This document shows, piece by piece, positions 45,679 to 54,402 of a stretch of DNA of 64,000 nucleotides. Under the pieces are notes generated by a model that worked only from the letters and a program-made list of their open reading frames with translations, ran no database searches and was not told the DNA's origin. Made by a program: the position numbers and the translations under genes. Each line of letters starts with the position of its first letter. Positions within the stretch are counted from its first letter, which is position 1. Source of the DNA: Verrucomicrobiaceae bacterium (GTDB taxonomy: Bacteria; Verrucomicrobiota; Verrucomicrobiia; Verrucomicrobiales; Verrucomicrobiaceae); assembly GCA_016795465.1 (NCBI GenBank), contig JAEUHK010000090.1, positions 1 through 64,000 on the forward strand, written 5' to 3'.

Positions 45679-46440
45679 ATGCCCGCGAAAATCAGCGCTC
45701 ACGACCTCACCATGGCCTACGGGCCGGTGGTGATCATGCGTGATCTGGAGTTCGAGGTGAAGGACAAGGAGATCTTTGTCATCATGGGCGGCAGCGGCTG
45801 TGGCAAGAGCACACTGCTGCGTCATCTGGTGGGCCTCATGGAACCCGCGAAGGGCCGCATCCTCTACGACGGCCAGGATTTCACGGCGGCGAGCAGCGAG
45901 GAACGCGCCGGTTTCATCAAGCGCTTCGGCGTGATGTATCAATGGGGCGCGTTGTGGTCATCACTCACCCTTGGCGAGAACATCGCCATGCTCATCGAGG
46001 AGGCTGGCAAGCTGCCTCCGAAGACCGTGCGCGATCTGGTGGCCTACAAACTCTCGCTCGTGGGGCTCGCCGGCTATGAGGACTACTATCCGGCGCAGTT
46101 GAGCGGTGGCATGAAGAAGCGTGCCGGCATCGCCCGCGCCATGGCACTCGATCCGGACATTCTCTTCCTCGACGAGCCCAGCGGCGGCCTCGATCCGCTC
46201 AGCGCGAAGCGGCTCGACGATCTCATCCTGCGCCTGCGGGACAGCCAGGGCTGCACCATCGTCATCGTCACACACGAGCTGGCGAGCATCTTTGGCATTG
46301 CGGACACTGCCCTGTTCCTTGATCCTGTCACGCACATGCAAGGAGCCCTCGGCAATCCCAAACACCTCCGAGAACACTCCGACAACCCCGCCGTGCGTCT
46401 CTTCCTCAACCGCGGTCTCGCTCCGAATCCTCCCTCATGA
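45679..46440 (+). CDS. mlaF: MlaF-type ABC transporter ATPase
   Basis: A 253-residue ATP-binding subunit. Walker A IMGGSGCGKSTLLRHLVGL (about residues 36-54), Q-loop in MYQWGALWSSLTLGEN, signature LSGGMKKRAGIARAMAL, Walker B ILFLDEPSGGLDP and switch His in IVIVTHELASIFG. The LSGGM and GALWSSLTLGEN patterns are those of MlaF/Ttg2A rather than of import ATPases. It powers phospholipid transport with MlaE and MlaD. It overlaps mlaD by four bases (ATGA). Confidence 0.94.
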   Translation: MPAKISAHDLTMAYGPVVIMRDLEFEVKDKEIFVIMGGSGCGKSTLLRHLVGLMEPAKGRILYDGQDFTAASSEERAGFIKRFGVMYQWGALWSSLTLGENIAMLIEEAGKLPPKTVRDLVAYKLSLVGLAGYEDYYPAQLSGGMKKRAGIARAMALDPDILFLDEPSGGLDPLSAKRLDDLILRLRDSQGCTIVIVTHELASIFGIADTALFLDPVTHMQGALGNPKHLREHSDNPAVRLFLNRGLAPNPPS

Positions 46441-47447
46441 GCAAAAAAGCCAGCCCCACCCTGATTGGACTGTTCACGCTAGGCGGCCTGCTGCTCGCCG
46501 GAGCCGCGCTCGTGCTGCTGGGAGCCGGGAAGTTCTTTGAGAAGACCGCGAACATCATGCTCTACTTTGACAAAAGCGCCGACGGCCTGCTGGTGGGTTC
46601 CGAGGTGCGCTTTGGAGGTGTGCGCATCGGCCGAGTGAGCTCGATCAGTGTGCTCGTGGATCCGAAGGAGAACCGCAAGATCATCCCGATCCTCGTCGAG
46701 ATCTCCTCACGCCAACTCGCCGCGGCTGGAGCCACCACTGGCGGCGGCATTGACTTCACCACCGAGGCCGGTGTGCAGGCCGCCGTGGCCAGCGGCCTCC
46801 GCGCCCGCATGAAGCAGATGAGCTTCGTCACCGGCCAGATGAATATCGAGTTCGACATCGTGCCGGATGATCCCGGCCTCGTCTTTGAGCCGCCGGAAAA
46901 GCCCCCCTACCCTGTCGTCCCCACGGTGGGCACGGAGCTCGACGAGCTCATGCTCAGCATCAGCGATGGCTTGAAGAAGCTGAACACCATCGACCTCACC
47001 GGCCTCATGAGCGAGCTGCGATCCACGCTGGCCAGCGCGAAGACACAGATCGACGCGCTGAAGATGAAGGAGATCAGCGACAACCTCACCAGCATCACCG
47101 AGGACGTGCGCAAGCTCACCGGCAGCGAAAAGCTCGGCAAGGCCATCGACAACCTCGACAGCGCCCTGGCGAACCTCAAAAGCTTCACCGAGAAGGCAGG
47201 CAAAGGCATCGACCCGGTGCTCGCCGACCTCGAAAAAGCCGTGCAAAAAGCCAATGCCGCCTTCACGCAGCTCGAAACCGCCTCCGCGGACATTTCGAAG
47301 GCCGCCAACCCACGCGCCCCTGTTTTGATGCGCCTTCAACTCGTGCTCGAAGAAGCGGAGCACGCGGCCCGTGCCATCAAGGAGCTGGCCAACGACCTCA
47401 AGCGCAATCCCAACTCCCTCCTTCTCGGCAAGGAGACCAAGCCATGA
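46437..47447 (+). CDS. mlaD: MlaD/MCE-domain phospholipid-binding protein
   Basis: A 336-residue protein: one N-terminal membrane helix (TLIGLFTLGGLLLAGAALVLLG), then an MCE domain (about residues 38-130; IMLYFDKSADGLLVGSEVRFGGVRIGRVSSI and GLRARMKQMSFVTGQMNIEFD). A long C-terminal part (about 170-310) is predicted helical/coiled coil (SDGLKKLNTIDLTGLMSELRSTLASAKTQID), longer than in E. coli MlaD (183 residues) and closer to PqiB/LetB-like or Ttg2C-like extended proteins. It faces the periplasm and carries lipid. It overlaps genes on both sides by four bases. Confidence 0.9.
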   Translation: MSKKASPTLIGLFTLGGLLLAGAALVLLGAGKFFEKTANIMLYFDKSADGLLVGSEVRFGGVRIGRVSSISVLVDPKENRKIIPILVEISSRQLAAAGATTGGGIDFTTEAGVQAAVASGLRARMKQMSFVTGQMNIEFDIVPDDPGLVFEPPEKPPYPVVPTVGTELDELMLSISDGLKKLNTIDLTGLMSELRSTLASAKTQIDALKMKEISDNLTSITEDVRKLTGSEKLGKAIDNLDSALANLKSFTEKAGKGIDPVLADLEKAVQKANAAFTQLETASADISKAANPRAPVLMRLQLVLEEAEHAARAIKELANDLKRNPNSLLLGKETKP

Positions 47448-48010
47448 AGACTCGCGCCCTGCTTTTGATGCTCGTTGGCGCCGGTTGCAGCCAGTTGATG
47501 CCGGTGAAGGACAAGGCCGTGCATCACCTGCTGGAGCCAATCGCGCCAGATCGGTCGCTAAAGGCCACTTCGCCGGCCATCGCAGTGAATCGTGCGTCGC
47601 TACCCGGTTACCTCGATGCCGAGCCGCTGGTCACGCGTCGTGATGGCGTGCTCGTGACGAGTGACATCGACCTGTGGGCCGAACCTCTCGATGATGGCAT
47701 CTCGCGTGTCGTTGCCGCCAATCTCAGCCGTCTGACCGGCTCGATGAACATCCAGCCGGTGCAGCGCTTCACCACGCTCGATTACACCCACCTGCTTGAA
47801 CTTCGCATCGCCCAGTTTGAGAACGATTCCGCAAGCGGGATGGTGCTGCGTGGTGCGTGGAGGCTGCAACCGGTGACGGGCGCTGACGCGTCCGAGCATG
47901 CTTTTCGCATCACCGTGCCTCTGGCAGCCGATTCGACGGATGTGAAAAGCCGCGTGAAAGCGATGAATGAGGCACTGCTTCGGCTCGCGCGAGAGATTCC
48001 GATGCCGTGA
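47444..48010 (+). CDS. PqiC-like ABC-transport auxiliary lipoprotein
   Basis: A 188-residue lipoprotein. The lipobox is LVGAGC (Cys15). The mature part fits the ABC_trans_aux/PqiC fold: HHLLEPIAPDRS, AIAVNRASLPGYLDAEPLVTRRDG, IDLWAEPLDDGISRVVAANLSRL and RVKAMNEALLRLAREI. PqiC sits in the outer membrane and docks PqiB-type MCE tunnels. Its presence as the last gene of an mlaEFD operon makes this a hybrid of the Mla and Pqi arrangements. A 7-bp inverted repeat TTGGCCT / AGGCCAA follows the stop. Confidence 0.82.
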   Translation: MKTRALLLMLVGAGCSQLMPVKDKAVHHLLEPIAPDRSLKATSPAIAVNRASLPGYLDAEPLVTRRDGVLVTSDIDLWAEPLDDGISRVVAANLSRLTGSMNIQPVQRFTTLDYTHLLELRIAQFENDSASGMVLRGAWRLQPVTGADASEHAFRITVPLAADSTDVKSRVKAMNEALLRLAREIPMP

Positions 48011-48089
48011 TAAGAAAGATGGCAAGTTTGGCCTTGGATACGGCAAGCGGAGGCCAAGGCAATGACGCGGCCGGACGTTGTGTCCATGT

Positions 48090-48344
48090 ATGAAAACAAA
48101 ACCAAGCACCGTCTCGACCGCGAAGAAGAAAAAGGGAGCCACGTCCGGCGTCACCGCCATCATCAAGACACCCAAGAAGGCCCTCAGCGCCCCCATTAAC
48201 ACGACAGAGCATCCAAGTGCTCGTGGTGACCACGGAAGCCCGGGTCGTGGTGAGATCCGAAAGACCACGCATCGCGTCATGGGCTCCCGCCAGTCCCAGA
48301 AGCCCGTGGAGCGAACGAATCAAGCACGCAAAAAACGCGGTTGA
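48090..48344 (+). CDS. Small basic protein, unknown
   Basis: An 84-residue reading frame starting MKTKPSTVSTAKKKKGATSG, very rich in Lys, Arg, Ser and Thr and ending NQARKKRG. Codon third positions are G/C-biased like those of the neighbours, which favours a real gene. There are no hydrophobic segments and no recognised domain; nucleic acid binding is possible from composition only. It ends one base before the converging NupC stop. It could be spurious. Confidence 0.45.
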   Translation: MKTKPSTVSTAKKKKGATSGVTAIIKTPKKALSAPINTTEHPSARGDHGSPGRGEIRKTTHRVMGSRQSQKPVERTNQARKKRG

Positions 48345-48345
48345 T

Positions 48346-49557
48346 TCACCGCATCAGCATCCCCGCCACGCAGGCGGTGCTGTAGCAGGCCAGCAGGCCG
48401 CCGAGCATGGCTTTGAAGCCGAGCTTCGCGAGATCGGCGCGACGTTCCGGCACGAGGGCACCGATGCCGCCGATCTGGATGGCGATGCTGGCGAAGTTCG
48501 CGAAGCCGCACAGCGCATACGTCATGATCTCTGCCGTGCGTGGCGTGAGCGTGGCCGCTTTGCTCTGCTCGGCGAGATGCAGGTAGGCGATGAACTCATT
48601 CAAAACCACCCGCTCGCCGAGAAGTGCCCCCGCCTTGCCGCATTCATCCCACGGGATGCCCATCAGCCAGGCGCACGGAGCATTCAGCCAGCCCAAAACC
48701 ACGTTCAAAGGTTGCGGCACGCTTTGACCGCAAAGCCGCAAACCGAGCGAAAGCAGGTAATTCGCCAACGCCACGACCGCGACAAAGGCCACGAGCATGG
48801 CAAGCACGTTGATCGCCAGCTTCATGCCATCGCTGGCACCGTGGCAAAGGGCGTCGAGGGCGTTCACGGTCTCGCGTTCGATGGGTTTGTTCGCCCCGTG
48901 GGCCGTTTCGCTCTCCTCGGTCTCGGGAAGAAGGATCTTCGCCATCATCATCGCCGCCGGAGCACTCATCACACTCGCGGTCAAAAGATGCCCGGCAGAC
49001 ACGCCGAAGGAAACATAAGCCGCCAGCACGCCGCCAGCGATCGTCGCCATGCCACCGACCATCAGGCACATCAGCTCGCTGCGGGTCATCTTGGCGAGGT
49101 AAGGCTTGATCACGAGCGGGGCCTCCGTCTGGCCCATGAAGATGTTTGCAGCGGCGGCCAGCGTCTCGCTGCCGCTGGTGTGCATCACGCGACGCATGAT
49201 CCACGCCGCGCCCTTCACGATCCATTGCAGCACACCAAAGTGATACAGCAGCGAGGACAGTGCGGAGACGAGGATGATGCTGCCCGTGATGATCAGCGCC
49301 ACCACCGAGGCATCCGTTTTGCCAAAGACAAACACCATGCCCTCATCGGCAAAGCTCAGCAGCCTGCGGAAAGCTTTGTCGAGCCACGCGAAGAACATCT
49401 CGCCGCTTTTCGTGCGCAGCATCAGCCAGCCAAACAGAAACTGCAGCGCCATCCCGCTCGCCACGATGCGCCAGGGAAAGCGGCGACGGTTCTCCGACAG
49501 CAGCCACGCCAGCGCCACAAACGCACCCAGACCCAAGATCGAGACAAATCGCTCCAT
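48346..49557 (-). CDS. nupC: NupC-type concentrative nucleoside transporter
   Basis: A 403-residue inner-membrane protein of the CNT family. N-terminal helix MERFVSILGLGAFVALAWLL, family block SENRRRFPWRIVASGMALQF, EAPLVIKPYLAKMTRSELMCLMVGGMATIAGG (nucleoside-binding/helical hairpin region with conserved Glu) and the second hairpin GERVVLNEFIAYLHL, then YALCGFANFASIAIQIGG. It imports nucleosides with Na+ or H+. The start is the ATG before the first helix; a much longer open frame upstream crosses the Ldh gene and is not used. Confidence 0.93.
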   Translation of the reverse strand: MERFVSILGLGAFVALAWLLSENRRRFPWRIVASGMALQFLFGWLMLRTKSGEMFFAWLDKAFRRLLSFADEGMVFVFGKTDASVVALIITGSIILVSALSSLLYHFGVLQWIVKGAAWIMRRVMHTSGSETLAAAANIFMGQTEAPLVIKPYLAKMTRSELMCLMVGGMATIAGGVLAAYVSFGVSAGHLLTASVMSAPAAMMMAKILLPETEESETAHGANKPIERETVNALDALCHGASDGMKLAINVLAMLVAFVAVVALANYLLSLGLRLCGQSVPQPLNVVLGWLNAPCAWLMGIPWDECGKAGALLGERVVLNEFIAYLHLAEQSKAATLTPRTAEIMTYALCGFANFASIAIQIGGIGALVPERRADLAKLGFKAMLGGLLACYSTACVAGMLMR

Positions 49558-49607
49558 GGGCCGCGAGGCTAGCGGCCTGCGGAAGTCCCGGCAACCTCGA
49601 ACTCCCT

Positions 49608-49635
49608 CTTGAAACTTGAAACGTGAAACTTTAAA
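49608..49635 (+). repeat. TTGAAAC-type heptamer tandem repeat before the Ldh gene
   Basis: CTTGAAACTTGAAACGTGAAA followed by CTTTAAACC is three to four degenerate heptamers ending about 15 bp before the ATG at 49651. Confidence 0.65.
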
Positions 49636-49650
49636 CCAACCCACCCCGCC

Positions 49651-50772
49651 ATGCCCACCAACTACCACATCGTCCCGACCGCCGCCCACAACGACCTCGT
49701 CCGCGCCGCCTACCTGCATCGCGGCTACACCGCCGCCGAGGCCGAGGACGCCGCGCGCTTCTGCGAAATGGCCTCCGCGCATGGCATCCGCACTCACAAC
49801 GCCATCAAGGCCCTTCACCTCGATCACCTTTTCGGCAGCGCCACCGGCGGCTGCAAGCCCGGTGCCGAGATCGAGGTCATCGAGAAGAAATTCGCCGCCA
49901 GCGAAGTGTGGGACGGCAATCTGAAGCTCGGTCAAAGCGTGGCCTTCCGCGCCATGGAGCGCTGCATGGAGCTTGCTGATAAATACGGCGTCGGCCAGGT
50001 CAGCGTGGACAATGCCTTTCACTACCTCTGGGGCGGCGGCTACGTCATGGACGCCGCGAAGAAAGGTTACATCGCCTACACGAACTGCACCTCCACGCTC
50101 GGTGAGGTCGTTCCCTTCGGTGGCAAGTTTCCCGTGCTCGGCACGAATCCGCACTCCTGGGGCATCCCCACGCAGGACGCCTGCGGTTTCCCCGTTGTGA
50201 TCGACTGGGCCACGTCCACCGTCGCCATGGGCCGCGTGCAGCAGCTGAAACGTGAAGGCAAGCCGCTGCCTCCCGGCGCTGCCGTGGACAAGGATGGCAA
50301 GCCCACCACCGATGCCAACGAGGCCGCGTGGCTGCTTCCATTCGGCGCTCACAAAGGTTACGGCCTCTCGCTCCTCATCGAGATCATGGGTGGCATGATC
50401 GGCGGCTCGCTCCCGACCCTCCGCGGTGGCGGCGGTCATCCCGACATCAAATCGAAGCCCTTCCCAGCCGGTGAAAAGCGCACCAGCAGCTTCTATTTCC
50501 AGGTCATCCATCCCGATGCCATCAGCAGCGGCCGCTTCGCTCAAGGCCGCACCTTTGCTCAGAACGTCAAAGCTGTGATCGATGACATCCTCGGCCATGG
50601 CAACGAAGGCTGCATGCTCCCCGGTCAGCCCGAGGCCCAAAACGCCGCCCACACCGCCAAAGCCGGCGGCCTCCTCTTCACCACCGCCGAGGTCGAAGCG
50701 CTCAATGAGATCGCCGAAGAGTGCGGCAAGCCGAAGTTCGAGGTGGCCTCGCTGAAGACTTACGAGTGCTGA
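49651..50772 (+). CDS. Ldh-family (malate/L-lactate/ureidoglycolate-type) NAD(P)-dependent dehydrogenase
   Basis: A 373-residue cytoplasmic oxidoreductase of the YlbC/ComC/MDH2 fold, unrelated to classical lactate dehydrogenase. Signature regions are GIRTHNAIKALHLDHL, YGVGQVSVDNAFHYLWGGGYV (catalytic His), GKFPVLGTNPHSWGIPT, VVIDWATSTVAMGRVQQLKREGK, GAHKGYGLSLLIEIMGG and GGGHPDIKSK. It oxidises a 2-hydroxyacid or similar. The substrate is open. It follows CCCGCC and overlaps apbE by one base (TGATG at 50770-50774), so the two are coupled. Confidence 0.88.
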   Translation: MPTNYHIVPTAAHNDLVRAAYLHRGYTAAEAEDAARFCEMASAHGIRTHNAIKALHLDHLFGSATGGCKPGAEIEVIEKKFAASEVWDGNLKLGQSVAFRAMERCMELADKYGVGQVSVDNAFHYLWGGGYVMDAAKKGYIAYTNCTSTLGEVVPFGGKFPVLGTNPHSWGIPTQDACGFPVVIDWATSTVAMGRVQQLKREGKPLPPGAAVDKDGKPTTDANEAAWLLPFGAHKGYGLSLLIEIMGGMIGGSLPTLRGGGGHPDIKSKPFPAGEKRTSSFYFQVIHPDAISSGRFAQGRTFAQNVKAVIDDILGHGNEGCMLPGQPEAQNAAHTAKAGGLLFTTAEVEALNEIAEECGKPKFEVASLKTYEC

Positions 50773-51758
50773 TGCTCTCATCGAAGAGACAGAAACGACT
50801 CAAGGGACAAAAAGGACTTCTGTCCCTTTTGTCCCTTCTGTCTTTTTCGTCCCTTCTCGCCATCGAGACCCGTTTCGACTTCGAATCGGTCCAAATGGCC
50901 ACGAAGTTCCGGATCAGCCTTCACGCGGAAAATCGTGAAACCGCCGAAAAAGCCGCGGAAGATGCCTTTGAGCATGTTTCAAACCTCACCGGCCTCTTCT
51001 CTGACTACGAGCCCAATTCCGAGCTGAACCACCTCAACGCCACAAAGCCCAACGTGCCCTTCAAAGCCAGCCCGGAGCTTCTCGACATCGTTAATCGCTC
51101 GCTCGAAATCTCCAAGCTCACCGACGGAGCCTTCGACATCACTTGCGGCAATGTCACGCGGCTCTGGCGCAGCATGAAAAACCGCAAGCAACTGCCTCCG
51201 CCCGACCGTCTCGCCGCCGCGAAGGCCGCGATGGACTGGCAGGCTCTCCAAGTCGATGCGCAAGCCGGTACCATCACGCTCACGAAGCCCGGCATGTTGC
51301 TCGATCTCGGCGGCATCGCCAAAGGTTACGCCGCTGACTCCGTGCTCAAACGCCTGCGTGAGCGGCACCACATCACCCGCGCCCTCGTCATCGCGGGTGG
51401 CGACATCGCCATTGGTGATCCACCGCCGGGAAAAGAAGGCTGGGAGGTGAAGCTGCGCACCTTCATCGAGCCCATCGGCGGTGGCTCGGAGAAGCTCGAC
51501 ACCGTGTTGCTGAAGAATGCCGCCGTCTCCACCTCCGGCGATCTTTACCAAGCCATCGTCATCGAAGGCAAACGCTATGCCCATATCATCTCGCCGAAGT
51601 CCGGCCTCGGTGTGACCGACACCGTCTCATGCTCCGTCATCGCCGCGGATGCCACCACCAGCGATGCCCTCGCCACCGCGATGGTCGTGCTCGGCAAGGA
51701 AAAGGGCAGCGAGATCGCCAAGAAGATCCCCGGCATCACGCTGCGCTGGAGCGAGTGA
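50772..51758 (+). CDS. apbE: FAD:protein FMN transferase (ApbE)
   Basis: A 328-residue exported flavin transferase that attaches FMN to Thr in partner proteins such as NqrB/C and RnfG. The leader is MLSSKRQKRLKGQKGLLSLL and on to about residue 32, with a basic n-region and a Leu/Ser h-region. The mature part has the ApbE pattern VQMATKFRISLHA, LFSDYEPNSELNHLN, DGAFDITCGNV, LLDLGGIAKGYAADSVL (conserved Gly/Lys), ALVIAGGDIAIGDPPPG, AAVSTSGDLYQ and AHIISPKSG, ending ADATTSDALATAMVVLG (Mg-binding Asp/Thr). The whole signal peptide lies on a 74-nt palindrome (50783-50856). It overlaps the Ldh gene by one base. Confidence 0.93.
   Translation: MLSSKRQKRLKGQKGLLSLLSLLSFSSLLAIETRFDFESVQMATKFRISLHAENRETAEKAAEDAFEHVSNLTGLFSDYEPNSELNHLNATKPNVPFKASPELLDIVNRSLEISKLTDGAFDITCGNVTRLWRSMKNRKQLPPPDRLAAAKAAMDWQALQVDAQAGTITLTKPGMLLDLGGIAKGYAADSVLKRLRERHHITRALVIAGGDIAIGDPPPGKEGWEVKLRTFIEPIGGGSEKLDTVLLKNAAVSTSGDLYQAIVIEGKRYAHIISPKSGLGVTDTVSCSVIAADATTSDALATAMVVLGKEKGSEIAKKIPGITLRWSE
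50783..50856. repeat. 74-nt palindrome across the apbE signal-peptide codons
   Basis: Two 35-nt arms (50783-50817 and 50822-50856) around a 4-nt loop pair at about 28 of 35 positions; the inner 16 bp (AAGGGACAAAAAGGAC with its complement) pair at 15. Each arm is itself a short tandem repeat of a GGGACAAAA-like unit. Confidence 0.85.
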
Positions 51759-51762
51759 GGAA

Positions 51763-52995
51763 TCAAAACGTGAGCGTCATCATCATGCCCAGCACGGTGG
51801 CATTCGGCGTGCCGCTTTGCGGATTGTAGATGCGTTGAAGCGTCGGCTGCAGCCACATCCACGGAGCGAGTTGCGCTTTGTAAGTAAGCTCCAGCGCCGT
51901 CTCCGCACTGCTCGTGAGACCGCCGCCGGATCGTGTGGCCTGCACAAAGCTGTTCGAGAGCTGCGAATACGTCGCCGCCACGCCCCACATGTCCGCGCTG
52001 CGAAAACCGCGACCGGTGAAACCACCTTCAATCGTGAAGCCGACCATGCTGCGCCCCGGATGAATCACCCGACCGCTGCGCACAAAGGTCGTCAGCCGGT
52101 CCGGCGCATCTTTGCCGATGCCCGCCAGCAGCGTCTGATCGAGCATCGCGTAAATGTGGCCGTTGCCATGCACCATCGCTCCGGTGGCATTCACCGGTGT
52201 GAGGCCTGTGTTCCAGCCACCACCGAGCTTCAACGTGCCCGGACGCCCCGCGATGGTATGCGTCCGCGCCACTTCGAGCAGCATCGCCGCGCCATCATCG
52301 GTGCCGAGGCGTGTGTTCGCCACGCGGCGATTGCCTTTCTCACCACCGGTGTCGCCATCGTAAATGCCTGCTTTGAGATCGTAGCGATCCGTCACCTGCC
52401 ACTCGCCCATGAAACCGAGTGCTGACACGGGATAGACCGGCGCGGAGAAGTTCATGTTCCAGGTCTGGATGGGGCCAAAGGCCGAGTTCACGAAGAGATT
52501 GCCCGATTGCGACATCATGAAATCGGTGTCGAGAGACATCCAGCCGGCCACGAGGCGCAGTTTGTCATTCAGCAGCTTTTGCTGAAGCCAGATGTGAAAG
52601 GGCCGCACGGTGTTCACCATGCCCTGAATGTTGCTGACCTCGTTGATGTTGCCGATGTAGGCCATCGACGATGCGCTGCGGCCCTGCACCCAAAGCACCT
52701 CCGCCTGAAACATCGCGCCCTTCCAGCCCATCAGTGTGTTCAGATCGGCCATCATCGACACATCGAGCAGGCCCTGCCAGTTCGTGCCCTGGCGGAAGCC
52801 GCCCTGCACATTGCTCATGAAGGAGCCCATGTAGCTGGCCTGGAAAGCCACGCCGAGCTTGGAGAGCTGCTCCTCCTCTTTTTTCCAGTTTTCCACCCAC
52901 GCCGAATGCGCCCGCAGCATGCCGGGCAGCAGCACGAGCCCGAGCAAGATGGCTTCGCGGAGGGATGAAGGAATGAAAGCGCGTGAGAAGCTCAT
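51763..52995 (-). CDS. Carbohydrate-selective porin, OprB family
   Basis: A 410-residue outer-membrane protein with a signal peptide (about 1-28, ending LRAHS). Beta-barrel features include LGVAFQASYMGSFMSNVQGG at the start of the barrel, GWKGAMFQAEVLWVQGRS, PFHIWLQQKLLNDKLRLVAGW, repeated aromatic strand ends and a C-terminal Phe (MMMTLTF). The block RLVAGWMSLDTDFM and the order of strands match OprB-type porins that take up sugars. It is convergent with apbE and divergent from proA (only 113 bp between the starts). Confidence 0.8.
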   Translation of the reverse strand: MSFSRAFIPSSLREAILLGLVLLPGMLRAHSAWVENWKKEEEQLSKLGVAFQASYMGSFMSNVQGGFRQGTNWQGLLDVSMMADLNTLMGWKGAMFQAEVLWVQGRSASSMAYIGNINEVSNIQGMVNTVRPFHIWLQQKLLNDKLRLVAGWMSLDTDFMMSQSGNLFVNSAFGPIQTWNMNFSAPVYPVSALGFMGEWQVTDRYDLKAGIYDGDTGGEKGNRRVANTRLGTDDGAAMLLEVARTHTIAGRPGTLKLGGGWNTGLTPVNATGAMVHGNGHIYAMLDQTLLAGIGKDAPDRLTTFVRSGRVIHPGRSMVGFTIEGGFTGRGFRSADMWGVAATYSQLSNSFVQATRSGGGLTSSAETALELTYKAQLAPWMWLQPTLQRIYNPQSGTPNATVLGMMMTLTF

Positions 52996-53108
52996 GAAGC
53001 GCCCAGTGCTAGGGCAAACAGCCCGTTTTGTCCAGCTTGCCGCCCGAAGAAGCACCGGCCTGCGGGCCACAGGCTTGACGCGCTGCTTTCCCGCCCGTAA
53101 CCAGCGCC

Positions 53109-54377
53109 ATGACCGACTCTGAAATCCAGTCTGCCATTCTCGACATGGGCCGCCGCGCACGCGCGGCCTCGCGGGCGCTCGTGAACCTCACCAGCGACCA
53201 GAAAAACGTCATCCTGCATGCGATGGCGGATGAGATCATGGCCCGGCAGGACAGCATCCTCGCGGCGAATGCGCTCGATCTCGGACGTGCTGAGCAAAAC
53301 GGCCTCTCGAAGGCGATGATCGACCGTCTCACACTCGATCCGAAACGCCTCAAAGCCATCGCTGATGCGGTGCGTGAGGTGGCAACCTTGCCTGATCCTG
53401 TGGGCGAGCTTTTGACCGAGTGGACGCGTCCGAACGGTCTGCACATCCGCAAGGTGCGTGTGCCGATTGGTGTCATCGGCATCATCTTCGAGTCACGCCC
53501 GAATGTGACCACGGACGCGGCCTCGCTGTGCTTCAAGACGAGCAACGCCACGATCCTCCGCGGCGGTTCGGAAGCCATCGACAGCAACCGCGCCCTTGCC
53601 GCTGCCCTCCAAGCAGGTGGCGAGCGTGCCGGATTGCCAGCCGACAGCATCCAACTCATCCCGTTTACGGATCGCAGCAGCGTGGAGCACATGGCGAAGA
53701 TGGATCAATTCATCGACCTCATCATCCCTCGCGGAGGCAAAGGCCTCATCGAGAAGGTCGTCTCGACCGCCCGCATGCCGGTGATCAAGCACTACGACGG
53801 CGTCTGTCATGTCTATGTGCATGCCGATGCCGATTTCGACATGGCGGCGAACATCATCGCGAACTCCAAGTGCCAGAAACCCGGCGTGTGCAATGCGCTG
53901 GAGACCATCCTCGTGCATCGCGATGCCGCCGCGGCGTTTTACCCGATCATCGGCAAACGCCTTGCCGAGGCCAAAGTGGAGCTGCGAGGCGATGACGAAG
54001 CCCTCGCGCAACTCGGCGTGCCTGCGAAGGCGGCCACGGAGGAGGATTGGAGCACCGAGTATCTCGATCTCATCCTCTCGGCGAAAACCGTGTCAGGCCT
54101 CGACGAGGCCATCGCGCACATCAACCACTACGGCAGCCATCACACTGACAGCATCATCACCCGCGATGCCGCCGCCGCCGCCCGCTTTCAGCACGAGGTG
54201 GACAGCGCCGTCGTGCTTCACAACGCCAGCACCCGCTTCAACGATGGCGGCGAGTTCGGCTTCGGCGCCGAGATCGGCATCTCCACCGATAAACTCCACG
54301 CCCGCGGCCCGATGGGACTCGCGGAGCTTTGCAGCTACAAGTATCTGGTGGCTGGGAGCGGCCAGGTCAGAGGGTGA
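53109..54377 (+). CDS. proA: Gamma-glutamyl phosphate reductase (glutamate-5-semialdehyde dehydrogenase)
   Basis: A 422-residue cytosolic enzyme, second step of proline synthesis from glutamate. Family blocks are PIGVIGIIFESRPNVTTDAASL, LRGGSEAIDSNRAL, IPRGGKGLIEKVVSTARMPV and KCQKPGVCNALETILVHRDAA (catalytic Cys in PGVCNA), ending FNDGGEFGFGAEIGISTDKLHARGPMGL. Length is standard (about 415-425). proB is not in the window, so the pathway genes are not clustered here. It is followed by a REP arm and a long palindrome. Confidence 0.97.
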   Translation: MTDSEIQSAILDMGRRARAASRALVNLTSDQKNVILHAMADEIMARQDSILAANALDLGRAEQNGLSKAMIDRLTLDPKRLKAIADAVREVATLPDPVGELLTEWTRPNGLHIRKVRVPIGVIGIIFESRPNVTTDAASLCFKTSNATILRGGSEAIDSNRALAAALQAGGERAGLPADSIQLIPFTDRSSVEHMAKMDQFIDLIIPRGGKGLIEKVVSTARMPVIKHYDGVCHVYVHADADFDMAANIIANSKCQKPGVCNALETILVHRDAAAAFYPIIGKRLAEAKVELRGDDEALAQLGVPAKAATEEDWSTEYLDLILSAKTVSGLDEAIAHINHYGSHHTDSIITRDAAAAARFQHEVDSAVVLHNASTRFNDGGEFGFGAEIGISTDKLHARGPMGLAELCSYKYLVAGSGQVRG

Positions 54378-54402
54378 TAAGCTGGAACCGGCGGCGCTTT
54401 GG

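Noticed and set aside
49558..50781. Extension of the NupC frame upstream across the Ldh gene
   Set aside because: The extension is antisense to the Ldh gene and lacks membrane segments; NupC begins at the ATG before its first helix.
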